Below, one piece after another: positions 1 to 10,759 of a DNA stretch of 64,000 bases. The stretch's first letter is position 1, and each line of letters opens with the position of its first letter. The notes beneath the pieces are model-generated. The model saw only the letters and a list, made by a program, of their open reading frames with translations, was not told where the DNA came from and did not search any database. Source of the stretch: Chrysoperla carnea (Eukaryota > Arthropoda > Insecta > Neuroptera > Chrysopidae); the NCBI RefSeq assembly GCF_905475395.1, contig NC_058342.1, forward strand, positions 21,858,640 through 21,922,639, written 5' to 3'. Made by a program: the position numbers and the translations under genes.

Positions 1-1
1 T

Positions 2-285
2 CATAAACGAATACATACTGGAGAAAAACCATACGCATGTAACGTTTGTGAGAAAAAATTTAACCAAGAACAAAATTTAATTCGACATAAACGAACACAT
101 ACTGTGGAAAAGCCCTTTTCATGTCATGTTTGTGAGAAAAAATTTACCCGACAAGCAAATTTAATTATGCATAAACGAACACATACTGGGAAAAGCCATT
201 TTCATGTGAAGACTGTGGCCTAGTTTTTGTCCATCAAAATGAATTAAAAGATCATAAAAATATCATCATTTTACTAAACAAATAA
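2..285 (+). pseudogene. 3' end of a C2H2 zinc-finger gene, frameshifted
   Basis: The window opens inside a C2H2 finger array read from base 2. The end of one finger is followed by two complete fingers (C-x2-C-x12-H-x3-H with TGEKP-type linkers), presumably for nuclear DNA binding. Near base 190 the linker reads TGGGAAAAGCC where sister fingers have TGGAGAAAAGCC, so one base is missing and the frame stops at 221-223. Shifting the frame by one base recovers a last degenerate finger (CEDC, then D-H-K-N) and a tail ending in IIILLNK with a stop at 283-285. That tail closely matches the end of the zinc-finger gene at 11807-13459, so the two are paralogues. The AATAAA at 281-286 overlaps the stop, as in the sister gene. 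The frameshift could be a real lesion or a sequencing or assembly error. The 5' part lies outside the window. Confidence 0.75.
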
Positions 286-309
286 ATATTTCAAATCAAT
301 TTATTCATT

Positions 310-985
310 CATTTTAATTTCACTTGTTTTTTATGTATTTATAATTTTCAAATTAACATAAATTTTCATTTCATATTAATTTTACTTGTTTTTTATGTAT
401 TTATAATTTTCAATTTTCAAATTAACATAAATTTTCATTTCATATTAATTTCACTTGTTTTTTATGTATTTATAATTTTCAATTTCCAAATTAACATAAA
501 TTTGCATTTCATATTAATTTCACTTCTTTTTTATGTATTTATAATTTTCAATTTTCAAATTAACATAAGTTTTCATTTCATATTAATTTCATTTGCGCTT
601 TATGTATTTATAATTTTCAATTTTCAAATTAACATAAATTTTCATTTCATATTAATTTTACTTGTTTTTTATGTATTTATAATTTTCAAATTAACATAAA
701 TTTTCATTTCATATTAATTTCACTTGTTTTTTATGTATTTATAATTTTCAAATTAACATAAATTTTCATTTCATATTAATTTCACTTGTGCTTTATGTAT
801 TTATAATTTTCAATTTTCAAATTAACATAACTTTTCATTTCATATTAATTTCACTTGTTTTTTATGTATTTATAATTTTCAATTTCCAAATTAACATAAA
901 TTTGCATTTCATATTAATTTCACTTCTTTTTTATGTATTTATAATTTTTAATTTTCAAATTAAAATAAATTTTCATTTCATATCC
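310..985. repeat. Tandem repeat, about ten AT-rich units of 61-70 bases
   Basis: Units carry CATATTAATTTCACTTG, then TTATGTATTTATAATTTTCA, then AATTAACATAA. Some contain an extra TTTTCAA-type insertion, giving two length classes. The pair of units near 481-560 recurs almost unchanged 400 bases downstream near 881-960, which suggests a higher-order period. Open frames across the array are only translations of the repeat. It starts just beyond the stop of the zinc-finger paralogue. Confidence 0.9.
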
Positions 986-1019
986 TTTACAATTTTCATT
1001 CATATCCTTCAAATAATAA

Positions 1020-1120
1020 AGTTTCCCTCTGAATCCAAACCACTTTTATTTACGTCCGTGAGAAGAATTACATTCCCACTCATAGTTTGTTACCGCACGC
1101 ATTTTCAACCAATTAAATTA
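1020..1120. repeat. Block shared with the region downstream of another zinc-finger gene (20300-20420)
   Basis: Both blocks carry TACCGCACGCATTTTCAACC followed by AAT(T/C)AAATTA, and upstream a diverged stretch of similar composition (CCTC..., ACTTAT..., ACGYCCG, GAGA-AGAAT). This copy follows the zinc-finger paralogue at 2-285; the other follows the gene at 19090-20139. This fits a segmental duplication that carried 3' flanking DNA with the gene, or a shared downstream regulatory stretch. Confidence 0.6.
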
Positions 1121-1137
1121 ACCAAATTATTTACAAT

Positions 1138-1278
1138 TTTTACTGTCAAAATCTAGCCCGGGAAAAACTGGATTATATATCAGAATATTTCCGATGATTT
1201 CTTTTTTAATTAAATGGAATCATCGAGATTTCCTGATATATAATCTAATTTTTCCCGGGTTAGATTTTGACAGTAAAA
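1138..1278. repeat. 141-base foldback (near-perfect palindrome)
   Basis: Arms of about 62 bases each (1138-1199 and 1216-1278) are near-perfect reverse complements. They run from TTTTACTGTCAAAATCTAG through CCCGGGAAAAA and TTATATATCAG to ATGATT, with a short AT-rich loop. It looks like a small foldback MITE and could form a strong hairpin. No gene is present. Confidence 0.85.
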
Positions 1279-2207
1279 TATACACCGGAATTCCTATCCA
1301 CAATTTGACTTTTTTTTTTTTTACGATTTCTGAATGAGGCTAGTATGAAACGAAACCCAATAAAGTTAGTATATTATTAGGTTCATTAAATCTACTATTC
1401 GAAGCTCCTAATTAATTAGAAACCTTCCATACTTTTATAGTTTAGGTAAAAATTTCTCGAAACTAAATTAGAGAATATCAGACCCTTTTTATCCTCTTAA
1501 TATTATCAGATGGGGTCTCTTGAAATTGGCACTATATATCACAACTCAAAACTACATACCAATTGGAAATTTGCCATCTTTCATGGTTTCGGAGAAAACT
1601 TTTGAACACGAACATTTTGACCGTATGTAAATATTATTAAAGATTATTTTGAACAAAATCAAAAAAATTTTGAAACTGCTGTTTTAATTATTTCTTAATA
1701 TAAAATTGAAAAATATGTGACTTCACACCAGAGGGGAAAGTGGTTTTACAAATAAGATCACCTGTGACAAAGACGGTGGAGGGGATTCAAAAAATCATAA
1801 AATTTGTGTAACGTAATTTATCGATGGCTCTTAAGTTATGAGAAAAGCTCTGGGGACTTTGTGCGAACACCTTATAGCGTACGGCGTCACGTCAAACCTC
1901 AAAATTTTATGATGGTCGTGATTAAAAAGTTTTTTCTTAACTCGGTTACAATAACTTACATTTGCTGTTCTTTGTAAAAACGGAAATAGAAGTTTAAAAA
2001 GATAGGGACTTCTATTTGAAGGTGAACGAAAATTTGATATGAAGTCAAAAAAATGCATTATTCAAAAAAATACTTGACAGGAAAGTTTTTAAGCCGTCCC
2101 GCTATTTATGTGATACCCGATATTATAGAAATCAGCAAGCGAAAATTCCGTTAGGGTTATTGTCTCGATATAGAGATAGTGTCAGAAAATTCATGAAAAT
2201 TTTTCTT
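1279..2207. other. Intergenic stretch, nothing recognised
   Basis: AT-rich DNA without a supportable gene. Short ORFs on both strands resemble no protein I recognise and lack gene-like composition. Confidence 0.5.
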
Positions 2208-2309
2208 GTACTTATTAAGGATATTATAAGTACCATTTTAATTACCATAAAACTTTTTGTACTTATTAAGGATATTATAAGTACCATTTTTATTACCATA
2301 AAACTTTTT
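2208..2309. repeat. 51-base unit, two head-to-tail copies
   Basis: GTACTTATTAAGGATATTAT...CCATAAAACTTTTT occurs at 2208-2258 and again at 2259-2309, differing only at a base or two. It is a recent tandem duplication. Confidence 0.9.
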
Positions 2310-2332
2310 TAACAATGATTTTAATTATAGAA

Positions 2333-2586
2333 AAAAAATTTTAATAAAAAATACTTTTTAAGGGACAAGCTTTTATTGTACTAAAATATCTTAAAATATC
2401 AAAAATGAATAGGAACGCCTCATCTACTCCACATGCCTAATTACTTTTCGATTCATCCTTGATATTAAGCGCCTCAAGCTTTTACAAATAGTCAGGTATG
2501 AGTGACTTATAGATAAAATTATTTTCTACTTTTTAGTACTATAAAAGCTTGTCCCTTAAAGAGTATTTTTTATTAAAATTTTTGAT
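2333..2586. mobile_element. MITE-like element with about 55-base terminal inverted repeats
   Basis: The left arm (about 2333-2392) carries AAAATTTTAATAAAAAATAC, then AAGGGACAAGCTTTTA. The right arm (about 2527-2586) is its reverse complement (TAAAAGCTTGTCCCTTAAAG, then TTTTTTATTAAAATTTTT). The roughly 135-base core has no coding capacity, so it is a non-autonomous foldback. Confidence 0.75.
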
Positions 2587-3020
2587 TTAAGGCTAAACAA
2601 ATGTATTTATATAAAATATGGTGGAAGCGATGGGAAAATCAGGACGGCGCAACCTTACCATGCATTGTCATCCAAACTAAATGTGCATGCAAAATTTCAG
2701 CTCAATCACTTGAAGATATCTACTTCAAAATTGAGTTCAAAGAATCCACCGTAACATACATACACACATTGCAAGTTAAATAAAAGCTTTTAATAAAAAC
2801 TAACCTTTATTTTCAAAAAACTTACTGAACATTGATATATTTGTTATGAGTTTAAAAAAAAAAACTACAACCAAAATTATTGACAGTTTCATTATTGAGA
2901 TATAATAACGCAAAGTTAATCAATTTTATTATTGAACAGAAACAACTATAGTTAGATTATTGGTGGTTGAAAAGAGATCTCCATATTAACAAAATTGTAA
3001 ACAACACTTAGTACACAATA

Positions 3021-3880
3021 CAGTGGAACCTGGTTAAGTGAGACATCAAGGGATCTGCAGTCTCACTTATAGCACTTACTCAGTGTCTCCACTTACCCAG
3101 TGTTTCAGATATCCAGGTATAAATAAATATCTGTATCATTTACAGAGGGTTCCATTAATCGAGGTCAGAATACAGGTTGTTCCAGTTATAGAGGTGTGAT
3201 TATTAAATAAAGTATTAGCAATATCATTGCTGCTACAAAAATTATGAATACCGAGCCTTAGCGCGAAATCTAGTGCCTTTTCTTTAATCGTCGGTTTAAA
3301 CGTCACTAAACGGAACGTTTTTGCTACGAAGTTGCTTGACACATGTTAGCAAACACTGTTCAAGTCCAGGACATTCTGATAAACGTACGCGTTTTAGTTT
3401 TCTTTGTCCTTCAGAACATTGCGATTGAATTTTATCTTTATTCTGAATTATTCTACAAAGAGTAGATTTAGGTACATTAAATTCGACACAGACTTCATCG
3501 TGTATCTTCCAACTTTCATAAACGGATATTAACTTCAGTTTTTCATGTACTGATAACGAATTGAGCCTTCATTTCGGCATGTTTCAAATAAACATTCGTA
3601 TGATAGTAAAGCAAAACTAAAACTAAAAGGTCATTAAGGCTCAAAAAAACTATGTTATCTCAGTTCTCAGTTACAGAGGTTAATGCATATAAAATACACT
3701 CGTTGTCTTAGTTATAGAGGTAACTATGACGATAAAATCAAAAGAACTAATCCCAGATATAGATATTTGCTTCGTCCCACTAACAGAGGTAATTCAATGC
3801 CAAAGTGTTGGGACCTCAGAATGAGTTCCAGTTATGGAGGTTTCTCACTTATCCAGATCCCACATAACCAAGTTCCACTG
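3021..3880 (-). mobile_element. Pogo/Tigger-type transposon remnant with TA target duplications
   Basis: The ends are inverted (CAGTGGAACCTGGTTAAGTG at left; the reverse complement of CAGTGGAACTTGGTTATGTG at right) and each is flanked by TA, the target duplication of the Tc1/mariner-pogo superfamily. Only 860 bases remain, and they hold the start of a transposase on the minus strand. Inside are repeated short blocks of the form CCAGTTATAGAGGT (near 3147, 3181, 3668, 3712, 3778 and 3828), which look like subterminal transposase-binding repeats. It is an internally deleted, immobile or trans-mobilised copy. Confidence 0.8.
3140..3580 (-). pseudogene. Broken pogo/Tigger transposase, DNA-binding part only
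   Basis: From the ATG at 3580-3578 the minus-strand reading has a stop as the fourth codon, then an open stretch. It resembles the CENP-B-type N-terminal helix-turn-helix (LSVHEKLKLI...YE, then EFNVPKSTLCRII) and the start of the second Tc5-type DNA-binding helix region (RVRLSECPGLEQ...). More stops follow, and the DDE catalytic domain is missing. The product, if any, could bind but not cut DNA. Recognition rests on motif memory, not a database match. Confidence 0.65.
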
Positions 3881-4108
3881 TATATTGTATGATAAATAGT
3901 TGCGTGGTGTTAAGTTAAAAATAACACATTATTTGATTGCAAGCACGTATTTAAACTTTTTACACTTAAACTTATTTACAATACTGTAGGGAGACAAACA
4001 CCTTAAGATCAAAAGTAGTAGGTTCACGAAAAACCGCCGTTTACGGTTCTTATTCATTATACAGTTAAAAAAATTCCCTAGAATAGTTGAGAGCCCAGTT
4101 TTGACTAA

Positions 4109-4114
4109 TTTATT
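4109..4114 (-). promoter_or_regulatory. Probable polyadenylation signal of SPTLC1
   Basis: AATAAA on the minus strand, about 80 bases beyond the SPTLC1 stop codon at 4195-4193. It is the nearest canonical signal. Confidence 0.5.
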
Positions 4115-4192
4115 AACATGATATAAACGATCATTGATCGATTTTCTTTCTGAATGCAAGCCATTCACTACAATACATTATAATATAATTAA

Positions 4193-7100
4193 TTATTTGG
4201 ATGCAGAAAAATACTTGTCGTTAAATTTATTGACTATATCAATAAAATTATCTATATCACTCTTCTTTAATCTAGAATTCACTGTTATTCGAATACTTGG
4301 TGGAACTTTACAGGTTTCCATACTTTCTATGTACACTGATTTGGTAATTGCAAAGCCGTTATTTTCACACTAAAACAAAAATTAAATCTCAAGAAATGAG
4401 TCAAAACACATTTGAAGTTTATGAATTTTCAAAAATGCAATATTAGCTAACCAGAGGTTCTACACAAAACCGAAAAACATACGTGGTCAACGAGATAAAA
4501 AAATTTGGGTATCTATAGTATAACCTAAATGTCAATATAAAATACAATAACACTCACATGTTGTACTAGTTTATCAAGAAATTCATTTGCTTCTTTTTCA
4601 TTCTCGAGAGATGTCGCATACAAATGTTTGATTGGTGACAATTCATTTGAATTCGTAGACATGGATTGAATTTTTTTCAATTGATTATGCATGTACAAAC
4701 AATTTTCTCGTAAGTTATCCAAAATATCGGGATTTTTTTCAATAATATTTAATGCTTCAATTGCAGCTTGACAAAGCAGAGGAGGACTTGAAGCAGAAAA
4801 GCAATAACCTGGAATGAAAATAAATTTATAACCCTAAAATTATAAACAAATTAGTACAAAAGAAATGAGCCTCTCTGCCGTATACAAATTTTGGTTCGAA
4901 AATTGAGACTTTAAAAAAAAGGAAGAATAGAGGAGCATAACTCATCCATTCGTCTAAAAAACACTGGCACAACCTTAGATCATATATTTTAAATAGATGA
5001 GCCCAGCGTATACTAAGTATGTATATTTTGGCTTCACAGAGTAGATTAACAAAGACAAAAATACAATATTCAAACAGCTGACGGAGAAACACATAATACC
5101 GAGGGATGGTATTCAATGCGCATGATCGTATGACTGGAATCAGCTGCATCAATGATCTGTTTATATTTCACATTCACAACATGCATAAAAATTTATTTTG
5201 TTTTAACGTTCAAAAGAGTAATATTGTTAGATAATTTTGTGTTGATTCTATGAAAAAAAAATTTTTAAATGGTGAAAAGGTAATTTGTACAAAATATACT
5301 GTTTTAACTTTATTTAAAAGTGGTATAATCTTATTTTAAATACGCGCCAGGATATTATGTTGTATATTAAGACATGCGTATTATGACCATGCTTCGGCAT
5401 TTATTATCCTTGTCAATCTAGTTTGAGGCGTGGTTCTCACTCTGTTAACAATTCCAGTAGTGTATTTTCAAAGGGCGTAACAGTGTTTTCAGACCATTGC
5501 ATTTTAAATGTCCATGAATTTGATGATAAATTCAAAATTTTACACACATGCGAGAAAAGGAAGATTATGAACGTTTTAATAGGGTTGGAAATTTGGAAAA
5601 ATTAAAAAAAAAAACGTGTAACGATAAAAAGGATGCGTTACGAACTAATATTTTGAGTCTAAATTTCAAATAATTTTCTTTAAATTTTCATTTGTTTCCA
5701 AGGTATTCAAGAATAACGTCCAAAAATTTTATAGAACCACGGTATTTATTTTGTTATAAACAAATTTTGTATAAATTAATTTAATCTTTTGAGAATGACC
5801 GAAAGTTCGAATAATTTTGAGATAGTATAATAAAACTTATAGTCATACACCAATAATAAAATTATAGTATGTGCTACCATAAACCAAATATAAACTCAAT
5901 TAAATAAATTTAATTACGTTTTAGGGTCTTAAGACTATTTACCACGAATCGAAAGTGAGTAAGAGTAAAAATAATTGTATCAAAATCATACCTAAGCCGG
6001 ACAATCTTTGATGTTCAATTATAAAGTGAGATCCAACACAAAATCCACCAGTGCTTGCAATACTTGATTCTAAACTTGAAACTATCAAATCCACTTCAGT
6101 AACTCTCTTGAAAAAAAAAGGAAATATTTGTTTTATTTAAAAAATTGTTCAATACTCGTTTGTTACAGTCAATTCTGACTGGAAAAAACAATCAATATTG
6201 ATATTAACGGAACCTTCCAGTAAAAATCAATTTTGATTAAACAAGATTGTTTAAAGTAAAACTTTGACCAAGAACTTTATATACTTTATTATAAATCCAA
6301 ACTTTTACTTTTTTTCAAAACTTTGTGTATTTTATATAAGTCAAAGTCAATCATAAATGATTTTCAAAAGCATTTCCTACCTCAACACATAGAAACTCGT
6401 AGAAACGGGAAGTCAACACATCTCGGTTAAGGTATTGCGAGCCACTGTTACTTGGTGGCTGCGTTCATACGCTGGAGAACATCACCGCAAGCATTTCAAA
6501 TCTACTACTCGATCAAAATCAGAGTCGACCGCTCACTTCTAGTTTCCCTCAAGTAAAAACAAGCAATACCTCCGTAATAATATCCGCCTGGTAGCACAAG
6601 AAATTTTGTGGGCATTGTGAGTATTTTACCAAACTCATATGAAACCGCCGAACCTGGCTCAGACCCTATATTTTGAATCGAACGCCTTGATATCGGATTA
6701 ACATGTTAGATAATTAGAAGAGATTTTTTAAACGGTAATTCCAGTATTGCTACAATACTTCCTCAACAGTCAGAAATTTTTAGCGTTTTCAATTTTGTGG
6801 TAAAATTGAAAACAATTATCTTTCGTCCTCTCTTTTCCACCAGGGAGTATTTTTACTGAGGAACTTGTTTCCAAAGTTAATGCTCCGGCAAAAACTCAAT
6901 TCGAATATCGATTTTTTTGGTAGAAAACAAATTCTGTGTATAATAAAAAATAGTTTGTAAATACTTACATCGATATTAAAATGTTCAGTAATTCCTCTTC
7001 CAGTAGCACCCAAGACTCCAAAAGTTTGTGATTCATCCAAGAATAATCTTAACTTATATTTGTTGCGAAGTTCAATAATTTTGGGTAGAGGACACAACGA

Positions 7101-9624
7101 TCCCGTATTAAAATAAATGCCTTCAACAATTAAAAATAATCGTTGTTTTTTTGCCTTTTTAGGATTCTTTTTTGATTTTTCCTCTTGGATTTTTAACAAT
7201 CTTTCTAAATCTTCCATATCGTTATGTTTAAAATAATGCACAGTGCTTCTGGATGCTTGAATACCTTTTTGTGCTGGGAAACTAATCATTTCATCCGTAA
7301 AAATAACATCGGCACGTTTACAGTATGCAGGTATGGCTGAAGCGATTGTAGAAAATCCATATGAATAAATAACAGCGGCTTCTGTGTTCATAAATTTTGC
7401 TAATCTATCTTCTAAGCTTAAATGTACATCTAATGTTCCATAAAACCCTCTGGGTCCACATGACCCAACACCATATTTATATATTAATTGTGTTGCATTT
7501 TTACGTAATTCCTCATTTTCAAGAAGACCCAAATAATTATGCGTTGCAAGGTTTAAGCATTCTTTATCCTAAACAAATAAAATTGATTTATTTTATGGAC
7601 GAAAACTATTCATCCTTCTTTCGTTGTAGATAAACAATAAAGAAAAAAGACGGTAGAATTGATCATATTGTCGTCGCTTGGATAAGTAACCGATTTCACC
7701 CACATCATACATGTAATTGTAAAATGTAATTTAATAAATAAAGATTAACAAATAATGATGTGGGTGGCCTCTGTTATAGGCGAATGTCAGAAAAACGAAG
7801 GTTAAACCCCATTATTATTGTATGGGTCATTTCATAAAAATAGGATAACTTATGAACTTAACTTGTATTAATAATAATTAAATCATTATTAGATTTCCAA
7901 GTGGTAATTATGGTAGAAATTAAATCATTGTACCATCTAAAAAGGTCTATCACTTAAGGTGTACGAGCACCAAGGCAATTTTAAATAAAAAGCTTAATTT
8001 TTTTTTATATGAAGTTGGACCTAAATAAATTATGAAAATTTAAAGAGGGAGAGGGGTTGGTAGCGATAGAGCAATTTTGGATAAAAGGATTAATTTTTGT
8101 CATATGAAGTTGGACTAAATCAATCCTGAAAATTTTAGGAGAGGTTGTCCGATTATTTAAATAAATAAATGACTTCAAAAGTAGTCATATTTAACATTAG
8201 TTTTATGGAAAAACGGTAGATGAATGATATGTTTTCATAGATTTCTCCAAAACTAATCGGTGGAAATTCAAACAATTATTTTTTCTATGGATGCATTTAA
8301 ATATATTCTTTCGAATAAATATAAAATAATGTGGGGTCAAGTTTAAATGATTTGGGTAACAAATCTGGGTAACAAACTACCTTAATATAAAATAAAAGCA
8401 TACTTACATTAATTGTTACATAATAACCAGATATTCCATTGACAACTCGATTTTTTAACTTTGGATTATCATCACTTTCTTCACATATTAAAGGTTCTGG
8501 ATTCCATTCATTTATAAGTTTTTGACGTTCCTAAATTAAAAATCATAAATTTTTATTTTAAGCACTATAACTATTCATTATCAAAGTTGAAAATAAGGCA
8601 CAAATAATTTCAACCCTAATTCTAAAATTGCTTTGGTGCTCGTACTACCTTAAATCATCTTAATTTCTCGCAAACACCTAAATAGCACTTTATTCCATCG
8701 TTACTTTATACCTGATTCGTCCTAGTTTTAGAGAGACCTGATTTTTAGATCCGCTGTTTTGCGAAATTCGAGGCTTTCGTTTATTAATTAGGCAATTTTA
8801 TGATTCTGACCGTTTAGCACTTAATAAGCACCTAATTGTGTTTCCTTACCACTCATTATTTCATTATTATTATCATTGCGTTGCTAGCATCACAACTTTG
8901 AATATTGAGTTGCGGTTTAACTTACAGAGTAACTAATTTCTGACTTTAGTACCTAATTAGCACCTAAAAAGTACCTAATTTTGTCTTTTTTAAAATGCGA
9001 TTTCCGTACTTTGCATCACTGGCGTAACATAGCTCCTACAATCTCATTCTACTCACGCTAACTGTAGGCAGTTTTCAGTTCAACAACGTGCATATTTCAT
9101 TCTCCTACGTCACCTTGGCAAGATTCGAAAAAGAAATTGCCTGAAATATTTTTGTATTTTATTCCCTCTAGCGTTCACACCACTGCCATTAAAGTACAGC
9201 TCCACCCTGTTGAGTGGGCCGATTGTGCAGCTTATATTCCGCGTAGTCTACATATTACAGAAGCAATTTAAACTTAAATTTTTTTGATGTGACACAAACG
9301 ATGTTCACTTTAAAATGAAACACCACACAAACACAGTATTATGGTATATTTTAATTAAACAATATCTATTATACCGATAGGCTAGTAACGTACAAAATTA
9401 ATATAAGAAATTAAAAATAATTACGTACAGCTTCTGATAAAATCTCATTTTTAATGGGTTTTTTCATTAGATACCACATTGCAAAGAAACCTATAATAAT
9501 TTCCAATAATGTGAAAATTGATGCCTAAAACAAATAAATATATTTAAACAATTATAAAATAAATATTTTAATATCAATTCATTACTTCTGTTAATTTTGT
9601 TATTAAAAGTCCTGATATATCCAT
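4193..9624 (-). CDS. SPTLC1: Serine palmitoyltransferase, long-chain base subunit 1 (7 coding exons)
   Basis: SPTLC1 is the non-catalytic partner of SPTLC2 in the ER enzyme that condenses serine and palmitoyl-CoA, the first step of sphingolipid synthesis. Coding exons, in order: 9624-9586, 9524-9429, 8530-8408, 7568-6969, 6106-5992, 4808-4558, 4369-4193. All junctions are GT-AG and keep frame, giving 466 codons (human protein 473). Residues about 14-33 form a membrane helix (exon 2). The aminotransferase-like fold follows, with [15 protein letters not shown] around residue 117; its Cys123 matches the human residue mutated in hereditary sensory neuropathy. As expected for subunit 1, the cofactor lysine is absent ([14 protein letters not shown]). 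Exon 6 starts GYCFSAS and exon 7 holds PPSIRITV. The start is the first ATG upstream of the membrane helix. Intron 1 is only 61 bases. Exon 3 lies between two halves of a repeat element. Confidence 0.95.
7744..7820. repeat. Dispersed repeat, second copy at 43844-43923
   Basis: Lies in an SPTLC1 intron. GGTTAAACCCCATTATTATT, with GTTATAGGC and GATGTGG upstream, recurs as the reverse complement in syntrophin intron 3. About 75 bases are shared; element boundaries are not clear. Confidence 0.6.
7954..8653 (+). mobile_element. Family A element, two halves around SPTLC1 exon 3
   Basis: The left half (7954 to about 8290) begins TTAAGGTGTACGAGCACC. The right half (about 8575-8653) ends GGTGCTCGTACTACCTTAA, which is inverted relative to the left. 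Copies at 31651-32096 and 48904-49992 have the same two halves in the same relation, joined by their own centre. Here the centre is replaced by about 280 bases: a fragment also found at 34160-34220, then SPTLC1 exon 3 with its splice sites. The left end also holds a partial duplicate of itself (about 100 bases). TTAA at both ends suggests a piggyBac-type target, though TTAA could belong to the inverted repeat. Confidence 0.7.
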
Positions 9625-10247
9625 TTTTAATTATATATTATTTTAAAATTTAGTATCCATCAAATTCTCAACCAATTTTTTACTTTTTGTATGTGCTGTC
9701 AAAATTTAGTACATAGGTAACTTTGACACCACTAGATGTCACTATAATTTTTGATCAGTACTAGAGTACTAAAAAGGAAGGTACACTCGACCGCCATTTT
9801 AGTGCAAACATATGGAGAGCAGACATAACAATCACATGTATTTTGATGAATAAAAATAATATTTGCCACCCTTTACAATCATGCCGTATACAAAGTGCTT
9901 TTTGTTGACATATGCTTGAAACTCGATAAATTAATTTGATTGAGGAAAGTGCTTCCAACGAAAAATATTAGTTTCAAAGGGACACACACCGGTATCGAAT
10001 TCGATCTAAGTTTTCAGGTTAAATTAATATCTCACTCTGTTTGATAACTGACAAACAATAGATGAGCGCTTTAAATTAGAAAGTTGTTCTTTATAAATAC
10101 ATTGAAATACACTCCTTGTTCGGTGATATTTTTGGAGTTTTACATTTTATTTTTTATTAATGTTAATGTTAATTAACGGCAAAGCATAGATAAATTATAG
10201 TAGTGGGAGACTAATTATTGAAATATATTATTATAATATTAATATAA
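9625..10247. other. 5' flank of SPTLC1, no gene
   Basis: Should hold the SPTLC1 promoter, since the ATG is at 9624-9622. I see no clear TATA or initiator element. CCGCCATTTTA at 9791-9801 resembles a sequence near 29593, upstream of the exon-like ORF at 29805. A minus-strand ORF of 65 codons here resembles nothing I know. Confidence 0.4.
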
Positions 10248-10592
10248 TCAATTGATTTTAGAAACAGCATACATTTGGATCTGTTCCAATTTTTCTTTAC
10301 GCTTGGTGTAACCGTGAGGGGTTTCATAATGGACCGAAATTGTCGTTGGTCCAAAAGTGGCTTTTATGGCTTCCTCCACTTTTACAAAATTAGTAAGTCC
10401 AATGTGCACTACTATTGGTGTTGGTTTTTTATGTGGAGTTGCTGACGCAGCCGCACTATCTTTAATATCTCGTCCAGGTCCGTATTTGTTGTGGACCTCA
10501 GTAATCGATCTCTTAGCGGATGAACTCTTCTTCCATAGGAGTTGATGTTGTCGGTGTTGTGTTGATCGATCCTTATATAGAATACTAAATTG
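10248..10592 (-). pseudogene. Coding-like fragment, possibly LINE gag (ORF1)
   Basis: An open minus-strand frame of 114 codons runs between stops and has no starting ATG. It is basic at first (KKSSSAKRS), and then reads HKKPTPIVVHIGLTNFVKVE followed by a segment rich in charged residues. The K-P-x-P-I-V-V pattern recalls the domain preceding the zinc knuckles in ORF1 of Jockey-like retrotransposons, but no knuckle is present. Composition suggests former coding sequence; the assignment is tentative. The annotated-looking ORFs at the same place in other frames are less convincing. Confidence 0.35.
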
Positions 10593-10759
10593 TCAGCAAA
10601 TATCATGGGCTACATTTTATTTATTTATGTTTTAGTAAGGGTTCCAAAAGATGCTAAATTTATAAAGCATACAGCTGTATTTACGTCTATTTTTAATGTC
10701 TAAATTAAATTGATTACAGAATGCCGCCCAAATTTTAAAACGCTGTAAATATTAAAATA

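Noticed and set aside
502-1156. Two ORFs (502-699, 788-1156) with repeating peptide
   Set aside because: They are translations of the tandem repeat at 310-985; the periodic peptide mirrors the DNA period.
2601-2783. 60-codon ORF on the plus strand
   Set aside because: Its sequence (TTTCAGCTCAATCACTTGAA, ending in ATACATACACAC) looks like the 3' tail of a dispersed repeat, not a gene.
4134-4373. 79-codon plus-strand ORF
   Set aside because: Antisense shadow of SPTLC1 exon 7.
10357-10606. Two overlapping short ORFs on opposite strands
   Set aside because: A third frame on the minus strand (10592-10248) is longer and more protein-like.
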